From: an uncultured Flavobacteriaceae bacterium
GTDB taxonomy: Bacteria; Bacteroidota; Bacteroidia; Flavobacteriales; Flavobacteriaceae
Length of the DNA stretch: 64,000 nt
NCBI GenBank assembly: GCA_947500585.1
Contig: CANMSN010000001.1
Coordinates: 558,001-622,000, forward strand
Direction of reading: 5' to 3'
The translations under genes and the position numbers were made by a program. Below, piece by piece: positions 32,487 to 41,319 of the stretch. The notes under the pieces were generated by a model, which saw only the letters and a program-made list of their open reading frames with translations, had not been told where the DNA came from and did no database searches. Position 1 is the first letter of the stretch. Every line of letters begins with the position of its first letter.

Positions 32487-35331
32487 ATATTTTTCCTTTG
32501 AATATTATTCTAGTATATTCTCCTAGCTTACTATCAATATTTAAGTCACCATTAATCTTTTGAGCTCTATTGTACATATTTTTAAGACCACTTCGCCTTT
32601 GTATTTGCTCTATGTTAAATCCTTTTCCATTGTCTTCAAAACTTATGGTTATATATTGACCTTCTATTTCAAAAACCAATGTAGTTTTTGTTGCTTCAGC
32701 ATGCTTTAATACATTTAAAAAAGCTTCTTTAAATAGAAGCAATAGCTGTTTATTCCAATAATAAGGCAGCTTCAAATATTCTTCTAAAATAGCATTAACT
32801 ATATTAAATTTTATATTATCTATCTCAAAAATATCTCTTCCATAATCTGTTAGGTAGGTAATTAAACTACTCAAAGAATCATTATCAGAATCAATCGCCC
32901 AAATAAAATCTCTCATACCAGAATAGAGTTTATCTGACTCCTGATTTACTTTTTCTATCTGATTTTTAATATGGCTTATTGGTTTTCTAGAAATGTTATT
33001 TCTAATCCTATCTGTTGTAATTGAAATACCAGCAACTATATTACCTAATTCATCATGAAAATCTTGCGCAATGTTTTGTCTTACATTATTAAGTCTTTTT
33101 TCCAGCAATAACTGCTTATCAATTGCATTTCTCAGCATTTGATTCTTCAATTTGTTTCTCTTTAGTTGTATATAAATTAACATGACTACAATTATTGAAA
33201 CCAAAAGGGTTGAAAAGCTTATGATCCACCATTTTTTATACCAAGGTAATGTGATTTTAAAATTGTAATTGTTAGAATACTTCCATTCACTGTCAATCTT
33301 GTTAACTCTAAATCTTATATTGTATTTACCTTCTTTGTAATTTGAAAAATCTACCTCTTCCTTAAAATTTAAACTTTTCCATGGTTCGTTATTCAAAGAA
33401 AATTGCGCCTTAATACTACTGGATCTATTAAAACTTATGGGATTTACTTTGAAAGTATAATTTCTTCTTTCAACATTAAAAATTGGTGAGTTAGATATAC
33501 TAAGTGGAATTTTATTATCAATTATTGTAATTCCTTTATTACTTACCAAGTAAATTTCCTTATCACTAGATTCAAAAATTTTATTTGTAAATGATGACAA
33601 CAATCCGTTGTCTACAGAGAGGTTTCTAAATACATTATGAGAATACAAAGAAGCCCCTTTTTGAGTTCCAATCCATAATTGTCCTTTATGATCTGCACAT
33701 AAACTTGAGATATTGTTATCAACTAATCCATCTTTTTCTGTATAAGTCTGTATCTCTTTACCTCTTAAACAATTGAGGCCTTTATCCGTAGCAACCCAAA
33801 GCAAACTGTCTTGAACTTCTAAATCCCTTATGTTACTGCTCAATAAGCCTTTGCTTTTATTTATAACGGTATTAAATCTGAATTGAGGAAATTCATATTT
33901 GAATAAGCCTAAATTAGTGGCCACTAATAAATTATTTTTATAGTAAACCACATCATTTATATCAACTTTCTCTTCAATTCTATAAACACTATCATTTATT
34001 TCGAGTTCATTATTTAGTACTTTTATTAAACCTAGTCTATCGTCATGCACTAATTTATAACCTAAAACCTCACTGATATCCTTTGATATCTTGATATTTG
34101 GCTTATTGATATTAAGGGAACTAATATATATAACAGAATTGTCTGTTTCTACAGATTTTGCAAAACCATTTAATGTTATTTCATCAGTTGATTGATAATC
34201 TTTAATTCTTATGAGTTTATCTCTTGAGAGAGCGAATATTGCGCCGTTGTGTTCTATAATATCAATAAAGTTTGAATTGCCTGAAACTGTTGTATCAATA
34301 TAATTAAACTTGTTACTAGTATTATAGTAGCAAAAGACACCCTCACCATATGTACTGATCCAAATATTACCCTCATGGTCTTTAATTGCATCCGAAATTG
34401 GGGCTTTAATATTAAGTGCTTTTTTTAAATCTGTATGCTCATTGGTCTTCAGATTGTACTTATAAATAGTCCTAAACCCCTTGTTGTCTGAAGCAAGAAG
34501 TAACAACTTGCTTTTTTCTAGCATTATAGCTTTTACAATTTCAAGGTCATTTATAAATGTTAGCTTTTCTATTTTATTTATTCCTTTACCATTGAACCAT
34601 AGCATTTCATTCCCAGAGAATGCAACATTTTCATTTTCTTTGATAGAAAAAATATGAGAAACTATTTTGTCCTTTAAGAAAGGCCAGACAACTTTTAAAT
34701 CATCTTCAAATAACTGAACACCATATATCTCTTTTTTATTTTCACGTTCTAATGGACTATTGTGTATAAAAAGAGAATCATTGGCTACAGAAATACCAAT
34801 ATTAATATTTCTGGATTCAGGCCTATTAGTTAATGAAACCTTTAAATCATTATTTACATTTCCTACATAATATAAACTTTGTATATACTCATTCCCTTCT
34901 GAACTAAAAACACTGAAATAATTCGAAGTAGTTGATGGAGATACTATGTGTGATTTCCACTTCATCAAGTGTGATAGTTTATCAACCTTATTAATATGCT
35001 GTCTAGATTGATAGGTAAAACTGTCATTTAAAATGTTCAATCTCCCTCCCCATGTTGCCAAAAGGATATTTCCATTATCGTCCTGTTCAATATCAATTAC
35101 GTAATTATTGTTCAGTCCATTATCAATTGTGTAGTTAAGAAAATTAAATCCATCGTACTTAACTGCACCATTATCTGTACCTATCCAAATATAACCTTGT
35201 TTGTCTTGCAACAAACCATAAGTAATATCATGTGGTAGGCCATTTGAAGTCGTATAATGAGCATAACGATTTTGAGAGTTAACCAAACTCAGTAAAAACA
35301 AAAAAGCATATAATAAATTACTTCTAGACAA
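32479..35331 (-). CDS. Beta-propeller sensor histidine kinase (Reg_prop, Y_Y_Y, HisKA_3)
   Basis: About 950 residues if translation starts at the TTG at 35331 (signal peptide SRSNLLYAFLFLLSLVNSQ). The alternative TTG at 35361 lies upstream of the predicted -7 element and is unlikely. The sensor is a Reg_prop-type propeller (GYIWIGTDNGAVKYDG, GNIWISTYGEGVF, GQLWIGTQKGASLY) and a Y_Y_Y-like sandwich (FSNYKEGKYNIRFRV). A membrane helix follows (WWIISFSTLLVSIIVVMLIYI). The H-box is QDFHDELGNIVAGI (His near 758). The ATPase domain has KEAFLNVLKHA and FEDNGKGFN. It pairs with response regulator 2. Confidence 0.92.
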   Translation of the reverse strand: MSRSNLLYAFLFLLSLVNSQNRYAHYTTSNGLPHDITYGLLQDKQGYIWIGTDNGAVKYDGFNFLNYTIDNGLNNNYVIDIEQDDNGNILLATWGGRLNILNDSFTYQSRQHINKVDKLSHLMKWKSHIVSPSTTSNYFSVFSSEGNEYIQSLYYVGNVNNDLKVSLTNRPESRNINIGISVANDSLFIHNSPLERENKKEIYGVQLFEDDLKVVWPFLKDKIVSHIFSIKENENVAFSGNEMLWFNGKGINKIEKLTFINDLEIVKAIMLEKSKLLLLASDNKGFRTIYKYNLKTNEHTDLKKALNIKAPISDAIKDHEGNIWISTYGEGVFCYYNTSNKFNYIDTTVSGNSNFIDIIEHNGAIFALSRDKLIRIKDYQSTDEITLNGFAKSVETDNSVIYISSLNINKPNIKISKDISEVLGYKLVHDDRLGLIKVLNNELEINDSVYRIEEKVDINDVVYYKNNLLVATNLGLFKYEFPQFRFNTVINKSKGLLSSNIRDLEVQDSLLWVATDKGLNCLRGKEIQTYTEKDGLVDNNISSLCADHKGQLWIGTQKGASLYSHNVFRNLSVDNGLLSSFTNKIFESSDKEIYLVSNKGITIIDNKIPLSISNSPIFNVERRNYTFKVNPISFNRSSSIKAQFSLNNEPWKSLNFKEEVDFSNYKEGKYNIRFRVNKIDSEWKYSNNYNFKITLPWYKKWWIISFSTLLVSIIVVMLIYIQLKRNKLKNQMLRNAIDKQLLLEKRLNNVRQNIAQDFHDELGNIVAGISITTDRIRNNISRKPISHIKNQIEKVNQESDKLYSGMRDFIWAIDSDNDSLSSLITYLTDYGRDIFEIDNIKFNIVNAILEEYLKLPYYWNKQLLLLFKEAFLNVLKHAEATKTTLVFEIEGQYITISFEDNGKGFNIEQIQRRSGLKNMYNRAQKINGDLNIDSKLGEYTRIIFKGKIYD

Positions 35332-35370
35332 AATATTAATCTTAAAAATATAAAAATACAAGTTTTACAG

Positions 35371-35389
35371 CCCACCCTTTTCAGGTAGT
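35371..35389 (-). promoter_or_regulatory. 19-bp inverted-repeat promoter site 10 (propeller kinase)
   Basis: The plus strand reads CCCACCCTTTTCAGGTAGT. In the gene's direction TATTTTTA follows after 20 bp (35343-35350). This places the functional start downstream, at the TTG at 35331. Confidence 0.75.
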
Positions 35390-35430
35390 TTTGATGAAGT
35401 TAAGATTTTATTCCAAATCATAATTTCTTA

Positions 35431-35461
35431 TTGTCAACTGAAAACGTTTTCGTTACTTTTG
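35431..35461 (+). promoter_or_regulatory. Bacteroidota-type promoter of the acyl-CoA dehydrogenase gene
   Basis: TTG at 35431-35433 and TACTTTTG at 35454-35461 are separated by 20 bp, 24 bases before the ATG. Confidence 0.65.
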
Positions 35462-35485
35462 TTATTCAAATTTTAAACGACGAAA

Positions 35486-36664
35486 ATGAAGCCAGATTTA
35501 TTTGAAGCACCAGATTATTATAACCTTGATGAATTGCTTACCGAAGAACATAAATTAGTTCGAGATGCAGCACGTGAGTGGGTAAAACGTGAAGTTTCAC
35601 CTATTATAGAAGACTATGCCCAAAAAGCTGAATTCCCTTCGCAAATTGTAAATGGTCTTGCAGAAATTGGTGCTTTTGGCCCTTATATCCCCATGGAATA
35701 TGGTGGAGCAGGACTTGATCAAATTTCGTATGGCTTAATTATGCAAGAGATAGAACGTGGAGATTCTGGAGTACGCAGTACTGCGTCTGTACAATCATCG
35801 TTAGTAATGTATCCAATCTGGAAATACGGAAACGAAGCTCAACGTCAAAAATATTTACCAAAACTAGCCAGTGGTAAATGGATGGGATGTTTTGGTTTAA
35901 CAGAACCCGACCATGGTAGTAATCCATCAGGAATGGTAACAAACTTTAAAGATAAAGGCGACCATTATTTGCTAAATGGTGCTAAAATGTGGATAAGCAA
36001 CGCACCATTTGCACAAGTAGCAGTGGTTTGGGCAAAAGATGAAACCGGACGTATTCATGGTTTAATAGTAGAACGTGGCATGGAAGGGTTTTCGACACCT
36101 GAAACACATAATAAATGGTCGTTGAGAGCATCTGCTACTGGCGAACTTATTTTTGATAACGTAAAAGTACCAAAGAAAAACTTATTACCTAATAAATCTG
36201 GCCTAGGCGCACCACTTGGATGTTTAGATTCTGCACGTTATGGTATTGCTTGGGGTGCTATTGGAGCCGCTATGGATTGCTACGATACAGCTTTACGTTA
36301 CAGTAAAGAACGTATGCAATTTGGAAAACCTATTGGTCAGTTTCAACTACAACAAAAAAAGCTTGCTGAAATGATAACCGAAATCACTAAAGCTCAACTT
36401 TTAGCTTGGAGATTAGGAGTAATGCGTAATAATGGAACAGCTACTTCTGCGCAAATATCCATGGCAAAACGTAACAATGTAGACATAGCCATTAATATTG
36501 CTAGAGAAGCTAGACAAATGCTTGGTGGCATGGGAATTACTGGAGAATACAGTATTATGCGTCATGCTATGAATTTGGAAAGCGTCATTACTTATGAAGG
36601 TACACATGATATTCACTTACTAATTACCGGATTGGATGTTACTGGATTAAATGCCTTTAAGTAA
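35486..36664 (+). CDS. gcdH: Acyl-CoA dehydrogenase, probably glutaryl-CoA dehydrogenase
   Basis: 392 residues. The FAD/substrate loops are typical (CFGLTEPDHGSNPSGM; MWISNAPFAQVAVVWAK). The catalytic glutamate is in TYEGTHDIH near residue 370. The end MNLESVITYEGTHDIHLLIT and the start PDYYNLDELLTEEHKLVRD follow glutaryl-CoA dehydrogenases, which convert glutaryl-CoA to crotonyl-CoA in lysine and tryptophan breakdown. No other lysine-pathway gene is adjacent. A copy of its first 16 codons lies at 28308. Confidence 0.88.
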   Translation: MKPDLFEAPDYYNLDELLTEEHKLVRDAAREWVKREVSPIIEDYAQKAEFPSQIVNGLAEIGAFGPYIPMEYGGAGLDQISYGLIMQEIERGDSGVRSTASVQSSLVMYPIWKYGNEAQRQKYLPKLASGKWMGCFGLTEPDHGSNPSGMVTNFKDKGDHYLLNGAKMWISNAPFAQVAVVWAKDETGRIHGLIVERGMEGFSTPETHNKWSLRASATGELIFDNVKVPKKNLLPNKSGLGAPLGCLDSARYGIAWGAIGAAMDCYDTALRYSKERMQFGKPIGQFQLQQKKLAEMITEITKAQLLAWRLGVMRNNGTATSAQISMAKRNNVDIAINIAREARQMLGGMGITGEYSIMRHAMNLESVITYEGTHDIHLLITGLDVTGLNAFK

Positions 36665-36689
36665 ATAATTAATATCTTTATTAAAAAAA

Positions 36690-37442
36690 ATGAAAAAGAT
36701 ATTCTACATTCTTTTTGTATTTAATATGGGTGTTTTTTCATGTTCTAATAATAATGAAACCCCTATTGAAAATATAGATATTGAAGAAGAAACTATTCCC
36801 GAAGAAAACAACGATCCTCCTGCTGCTAAAACATTTAAAATTCTTAGTTTAGGAGATAGTTATACAATTGGGCAAAGCGTTTGTGAAGCGTGCAGATTTC
36901 CTAATCAATTAAAAGATAGCTTACAAAATTATTTTAGTGATGAGGATACTTTCAATTTAGACATTATTGCTCAAACAGGCTGGACAACCAACAGTTTAAA
37001 AAATAATATAAACTCTAGTAATCCTGACGCAGATAAAGATTTAGTCACATTACTAATAGGTGTTAACAATCAATACCAGGGTATTGCGTTTTCTTTATAT
37101 GAAACGCAGTTTCCTGAACTCGTAGAAACTGCAAAGCGTTTAGCAAAAGGCAATAAAAATAATGTTGTTGTAATATCTATTCCCGATTATGCTTATACCC
37201 CATTTGGTCAAAACAGCATAAATTCACCAAAAATTTCGACAGAATTAGATACTTATAATACTTTTGCCAAAAATTATTGTGCTACCAATAACATCACATT
37301 TGTAAACATTACAGACATCACAAGAATGGGGTTGCAAAACACTAATCTTGTGGCTATTGATGGTTTACATCCTTCTGAATTAGCATACACAAAATTTGTA
37401 GAACGCTTACTTCCTTTAGCTATTGAAAAACTAAAAAATTAA
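36690..37442 (+). CDS. SGNH/GDSL-type hydrolase lipoprotein
   Basis: 250 residues. A signal peptide ends at the lipobox FSC (about Cys18), and an acidic linker follows. SGNH blocks: LSLGDSYTIGQS carries the nucleophile Ser, the LLIGVNNQYQG segment carries the Asn, and DGLHPSELAY near the end supplies Asp and His. These enzymes are esterases acting on lipids, acetylated sugars or similar. It starts 26 bases after gcdH and may be cotranscribed. Substrate unknown. Confidence 0.85.
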   Translation: MKKIFYILFVFNMGVFSCSNNNETPIENIDIEEETIPEENNDPPAAKTFKILSLGDSYTIGQSVCEACRFPNQLKDSLQNYFSDEDTFNLDIIAQTGWTTNSLKNNINSSNPDADKDLVTLLIGVNNQYQGIAFSLYETQFPELVETAKRLAKGNKNNVVVISIPDYAYTPFGQNSINSPKISTELDTYNTFAKNYCATNNITFVNITDITRMGLQNTNLVAIDGLHPSELAYTKFVERLLPLAIEKLKN

Positions 37443-37499
37443 AGCACAAGTATTTTCTCTATTTCCCATCTTAATATATCTTTACTAAAATTTATTTTT

Positions 37500-37871
37500 T
37501 TGCATAAAACAGTAGCTATATTTTTTGTTTTTCTCTATTTGGTTGCCATGTTAAGACCCATTCAACCTTATGTTGAATATATACTTAATCAAGATTATAT
37601 TGCTGAGTTTTTATGTATCAATAAAGACAAACCAGAACTTCAATGTCATGGAAAATGTCATTTAGCTAAAGAAATAGAAAAACAACAGGAAAACGAATCT
37701 AAGCCTTTAAGAGTTTCTTTGGAAAACTATCCTATTGGGTTTGTAAATATTTTTAAAATACACCCTTTTAAAACATTCTTTACCTCAAAAAAAAGTATTC
37801 ATGCTTTTTATAAAACGTTATATCATTACGATTATAACTATAGTGCTTTCCAACCACCAGATTTAGTGTAA
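37500..37871 (+). CDS. Small membrane-associated protein with CHGKCHL motif (possible copper handling)
   Basis: 123 residues. The start appears to be TTG at 37500; no upstream ATG is in frame. One N-terminal membrane helix (TVAIFFVFLYLVAML) is followed by a cysteine/histidine cluster, LQCHGKCHLAKEIEKQ, that could bind metal. The C-terminus is aromatic-rich. I recall similar small proteins beside copper genes in flavobacteria. The next gene, 82 bases on, encodes a Met/His-rich outer-membrane-type protein, which fits. Function inferred. Confidence 0.6.
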   Translation: MHKTVAIFFVFLYLVAMLRPIQPYVEYILNQDYIAEFLCINKDKPELQCHGKCHLAKEIEKQQENESKPLRVSLENYPIGFVNIFKIHPFKTFFTSKKSIHAFYKTLYHYDYNYSAFQPPDLV

Positions 37872-37953
37872 TTTTTACTTCTATTTTTTTAATTTCTTTT
37901 AGGTCACTCCTCTAAGAAACAAGTTTATTATACACTATTTATAAAATTATACA

Positions 37954-38976
37954 ATGAAAAATTTATTCATTGCAATACTAAGTATTGCAACATTATCAAC
38001 TTTTGCACAACACGAAGAAGAAATCGCAAACAAATGGACTTCCAGCAGACCTGATGGACATGCTCCAATATCTGTAATGGCAGACCATACACATCATAAA
38101 GGAGAATTCATGTTCTCATACCGTTACATGACTATGGACATGCAACAACTAAGGCAAGGTACTGAAGACGCCACTAACATGGATGTTTTTTCAAACTACA
38201 TGGTTTCACCACAAAATATGACGATGAATATGCATATGCTTGGGGGCATGTATGCTCCTTCAGATAAGTTAACATTAATGATTATGGCAAATTACATAGA
38301 AAACAACATGGGATTACAAATGATGTCTGGTGTAGAATTCGACACAAGTTCTCGTGGTTTAGGTGATATTTCTGTTAGCGCATTATACAATCTTTTTAAT
38401 AAAAACAGAAAAGCTTTACATGCAGAAGTTGGTATTAGTATTCCAACTGGGAGTATTGAAGAAAAAGATGTTACGCCAATGTCTTCAGGAGTTGATGTGC
38501 AATTACCTTATCCTATGCAAACAGGAACAGGGTCTTTTGGTACGAAGTTGGGATTAACATATTTAGGACAATCGGACAAGTTTTCTTGGGGACATCAATT
38601 GAACGCTAAAATTAATATAAACGATAACGACCAAGATTATAAATTTGGAAACCGTTATAGTTTTAATAACTGGATTGCTGCAAAAGCTGGAGATAATTTA
38701 AGTGTTTCTGTAAGATTAGAAGCCTTACTTGTTGATGAAATTGAAGGAGCTAGCACGCTATTAAACCCAATGATGGTTACAACTGCAGACACCGTAAACT
38801 CTGGAGGTACTTATATTAATTCTGGCTTTGGACTAAACTATTTAGTAACTAATGGTGGTTTAAAAGGCTTGCGTTTTGCTTCAGAAATTAGCACACCACT
38901 ATATCAAGATTTAAATGGCATTCAATTAAAACAGAATTATAATTTAACTTTTGGGTTGCAATACGCATTTCATTAA
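37954..38976 (+). CDS. Met/His-rich outer-membrane-like beta-barrel protein
   Basis: 340 residues: a signal peptide (ending STFAQ), then a region rich in Met and His (ADHTHHKGEFMFSYRYMTMD; MTMNMHMLGGMYAP). It continues as alternating beta-strands and ends in an aromatic strand (FGLQYAFH) typical of outer-membrane barrels of the transporter/MetA-pathway type. Met and His clusters suggest soft-metal (copper) binding. It lies directly behind the CHGKCHL protein gene. Confidence 0.7.
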   Translation: MKNLFIAILSIATLSTFAQHEEEIANKWTSSRPDGHAPISVMADHTHHKGEFMFSYRYMTMDMQQLRQGTEDATNMDVFSNYMVSPQNMTMNMHMLGGMYAPSDKLTLMIMANYIENNMGLQMMSGVEFDTSSRGLGDISVSALYNLFNKNRKALHAEVGISIPTGSIEEKDVTPMSSGVDVQLPYPMQTGTGSFGTKLGLTYLGQSDKFSWGHQLNAKININDNDQDYKFGNRYSFNNWIAAKAGDNLSVSVRLEALLVDEIEGASTLLNPMMVTTADTVNSGGTYINSGFGLNYLVTNGGLKGLRFASEISTPLYQDLNGIQLKQNYNLTFGLQYAFH

Positions 38977-38983
38977 AAATTTA

Positions 38984-39015
38984 ATAGCTAACACCGAGGC
39001 AACTTGGTGTTAGTT
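38984..39015. terminator. Hairpin between convergent genes (Met-rich protein and era)
   Basis: CTAACACCGAG and CTTGGTGTTAG form a stem with a GCAA loop. It overlaps the end of era and probably ends transcripts from the left-hand gene. Confidence 0.65.
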
Positions 39016-39891
39016 ATTATAACCAAACCGTTTTAGTTGGTTTTGATTACTACGCCAATTTTTGTTCACTTTCACATAGAGTTCTAAATGAATTTGTTTA
39101 CCAAAAAAGGTTTCTAAATCTTTTCTTGCTTCTACACCTACTCGTTTTAATGCACTGCCTTTATGCCCAATAATAATACCTTTTTGGGTTTCACGCTCAA
39201 CCATAATTACCGAGCGAATTCTTATTATTTTTTCTTCTTCAAAAAACTCTTCGGTCTCAATTTCAACCGCATAAGGAATTTCTTTTTTATAATGAAGTAG
39301 AATTTTTTCACGAATGGTTTCATTAATAAAAAACCGTTCGGGTTTATCTGTTAATTGATCTTTTGGATAAAATGCTGGCGATTCTGGAAGTAATTCAATA
39401 ATTCTATTAAATACCTCTTTTACCTGAAATCCTTCTAAAGCTGAAATGGCTATAATTTCTGCATTTGGTACTTTTTCTGCCCAAAGTTGCACTTGTGTTT
39501 CAAGTTGTTCTTGGTCAGATTTATCAATTTTATTTAGAAGCAAAAGCACTGGAATTTTCGAGCTTGTTATTTTTTTAAAGAACGCCTCATCCTTTAATGT
39601 TTGCTCTCCAATTTCAACCATATAAAGTAATATATCTGCATCCTCAAAAGCAGACTTTACAAAACCCATCATCGATTCTTGCAACTCATAGGCAGGTTTT
39701 ATAATACCTGGTGTATCACTAAAAAGTACTTGAAAATCATCACCATTTACTATACCCAAAATTCTATGTCTTGTAGTTTGTGCCTTTGAGGTAATAATGG
39801 ATAGTTTTTCGCCAATAAATGCATTCATTAATGTTGATTTACCAACATTGGGATTTCCAATAATATTAACAAAACCAGCTTTATGGCTCAT
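39010..39891 (-). CDS. era: GTPase Era
   Basis: 293 residues. G1 is GNPNVGKST, G3 is DTPG, G4 is NKID and G5 is SALEG. A C-terminal KH domain (IIGHKGSALKRVGVEARKDLE) binds the 3' end of 16S rRNA. It is essential for 30S maturation. It is monocistronic here. Confidence 0.97.
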   Translation of the reverse strand: MSHKAGFVNIIGNPNVGKSTLMNAFIGEKLSIITSKAQTTRHRILGIVNGDDFQVLFSDTPGIIKPAYELQESMMGFVKSAFEDADILLYMVEIGEQTLKDEAFFKKITSSKIPVLLLLNKIDKSDQEQLETQVQLWAEKVPNAEIIAISALEGFQVKEVFNRIIELLPESPAFYPKDQLTDKPERFFINETIREKILLHYKKEIPYAVEIETEEFFEEEKIIRIRSVIMVERETQKGIIIGHKGSALKRVGVEARKDLETFFGKQIHLELYVKVNKNWRSNQNQLKRFGYNN

Positions 39892-39960
39892 ACTTTTATA
39901 ATTAAATTAATAGTGCAAAGTTACATCCTTATTTTTTGTGTACTAGTTATTGTTTTAAAC

Positions 39961-39992
39961 AAAAAACAGGAAGCTTTAACTTCCTGTTTTTT
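39961..39992 (-). terminator. Terminator of the FKBP gene
   Basis: ACAGGAAG and CTTCCTGT form a stem flanked by A- and T-runs, 20 bases after the FKBP stop codon. Confidence 0.8.
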
Positions 39993-40011
39993 AAAAAATA
40001 AAATTTATATT

Positions 40012-40740
40012 TTACTTAACTATTTCTAGTAATTCAACTTCAAAAATTAAAGCTGAGAATGGTTTAATTGCTCCACCTGGACGCACATTTGCTCCGTAAG
40101 CTATATCTTGAGGTATGAAAAATTTATATTTAGAACCTACAGGCATCAATAATAAACCTTCGGAGAACCCTGGTATAAATTGATTGGCTAAAGATTCATA
40201 TGGCTCTCCTCTATCCACAGAGCTATCAAATACAGTTCCATCTATTAAAGTACCATGATAGTGAATCTTTATTTTTGAAGTAGATTCTGGTTTTTCACCG
40301 TCTCCTTCTTTCATAACTATATATTGTAAACCGCTTTCAGTAATTTCAACACCCTCTTTGGTCATATTCTCTTCTAGAAACTTTTCACCTTCAGCTTTTA
40401 CATCTCCGTATTCTTCTAAAGCTTTTTTCTCAGCTTCTTCTTGTTTTTTCTTTGCTTCTTCTTGTTGTTTCTTTTGAAAGTAAGATTGAACTACTTGTTG
40501 CGCACCAGCTTGATCTAATAACACATCCGTTGAATCTATTCCACTTCTTAAACCTTGAATATACATATCTACATCAATCTCATCAAAACCAGCTCTCATC
40601 TGGCTCCCCATATTTAACCCTACAGCATAACTTACAGAATCTAACTCAGTTCCTAATGCTTTTTTTGTTACTCCTTTATTATTACAAGATGACATTAAAA
40701 CCACTAACGCTAAAGCGCTTAATACTTTGATTATTTTCAT
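40012..40740 (-). CDS. FKBP-type peptidyl-prolyl isomerase lipoprotein
   Basis: 242 residues. A signal peptide with lipobox MSSC (Cys19) is followed by an FKBP N-terminal dimerisation domain ([17 protein letters not shown], then a Lys/Glu-rich helix) and a C-terminal FKBP domain ([38 protein letters not shown]). It is an FkpA/Mip-like folding catalyst in the envelope. No neighbour suggests a specific client. Confidence 0.93.
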   Translation of the reverse strand: MKIIKVLSALALVVLMSSCNNKGVTKKALGTELDSVSYAVGLNMGSQMRAGFDEIDVDMYIQGLRSGIDSTDVLLDQAGAQQVVQSYFQKKQQEEAKKKQEEAEKKALEEYGDVKAEGEKFLEENMTKEGVEITESGLQYIVMKEGDGEKPESTSKIKIHYHGTLIDGTVFDSSVDRGEPYESLANQFIPGFSEGLLLMPVGSKYKFFIPQDIAYGANVRPGGAIKPFSALIFEVELLEIVK

Positions 40741-40825
40741 TTCCTTAATTTAAATTATTTTGATGCCAAAAGTAGCAAATTAAAATACAGAATACAAAGC
40801 AATTAATTAGTAATAGTATTTTACT

Positions 40826-40858
40826 AAAAAACCTTCAACTAAAAAAGATGAAGGTTTT
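40826..40858 (-). terminator. Hairpin downstream of the initiator tRNA
   Basis: AAACCTTCA and TGAAGGTTT form a stem with an A-rich loop. On the minus strand it follows the tRNA gene by about 10 bases. Confidence 0.65.
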
Positions 40859-40868
40859 ACTTTACTAG

Positions 40869-40941
<73 letters not shown>

Positions 40942-41060
40942 ATATAATATTGAAACAATTTACTTAGCTTTTAACTTTCGGTTCATAATGCCGACCAAAT
41001 CATTTCGGACTGCAAATATACAACCCTTTTTAACTTTAGCAAACATAAAAAACAAAAAAA

Positions 41061-41243
41061 TTATTGCTCAATGCTATTTACTTCAAAATTCAATAATTCA
41101 AAATTTGAAAACTGTAAAGTAATCTGAATCGGGTTACAACAAACCTCGCAATCTTCTATATAAGATTGCTTAGAAATTGAATTATCAATTAACATAGATA
41201 TATTTTCCCAACAATAGGGGCAAGTAAAAAAATGCTCTAACAT
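41061..41243 (-). CDS. CPXCG-type small cysteine-rich protein
   Basis: 60 residues with two paired-cysteine motifs, FTCPYCWE and CEVCCNPI, spaced as in the CPXCG zinc-binding family. No function is known for the family. It appears as a lone gene between the initiator tRNA and the LRR gene. Confidence 0.75.
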   Translation of the reverse strand: MLEHFFTCPYCWENISMLIDNSISKQSYIEDCEVCCNPIQITLQFSNFELLNFEVNSIEQ

Positions 41244-41255
41244 GGATATAAAGCT

Positions 41256-41290
41256 AAAAAAAAAGATAACATTTACTGTTATCTTTTTTA
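41256..41290 (-). terminator. Terminator of the LRR protein gene
   Basis: AAAGATAACA and TGTTATCTTT form a stem ending in T- and A-runs, 30 bases beyond the LRR gene's stop codon. Confidence 0.8.
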
Positions 41291-41319
41291 ACTAAAATTT
41301 ATAAAACTTCACACAATAA

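Noticed and set aside
32850-32880. Further 19-bp site inside the propeller kinase (TTAGGTAGGTAA)
   Set aside because: Only one weak half-site, no partner arm at the right distance and no gene start or -7 element downstream.
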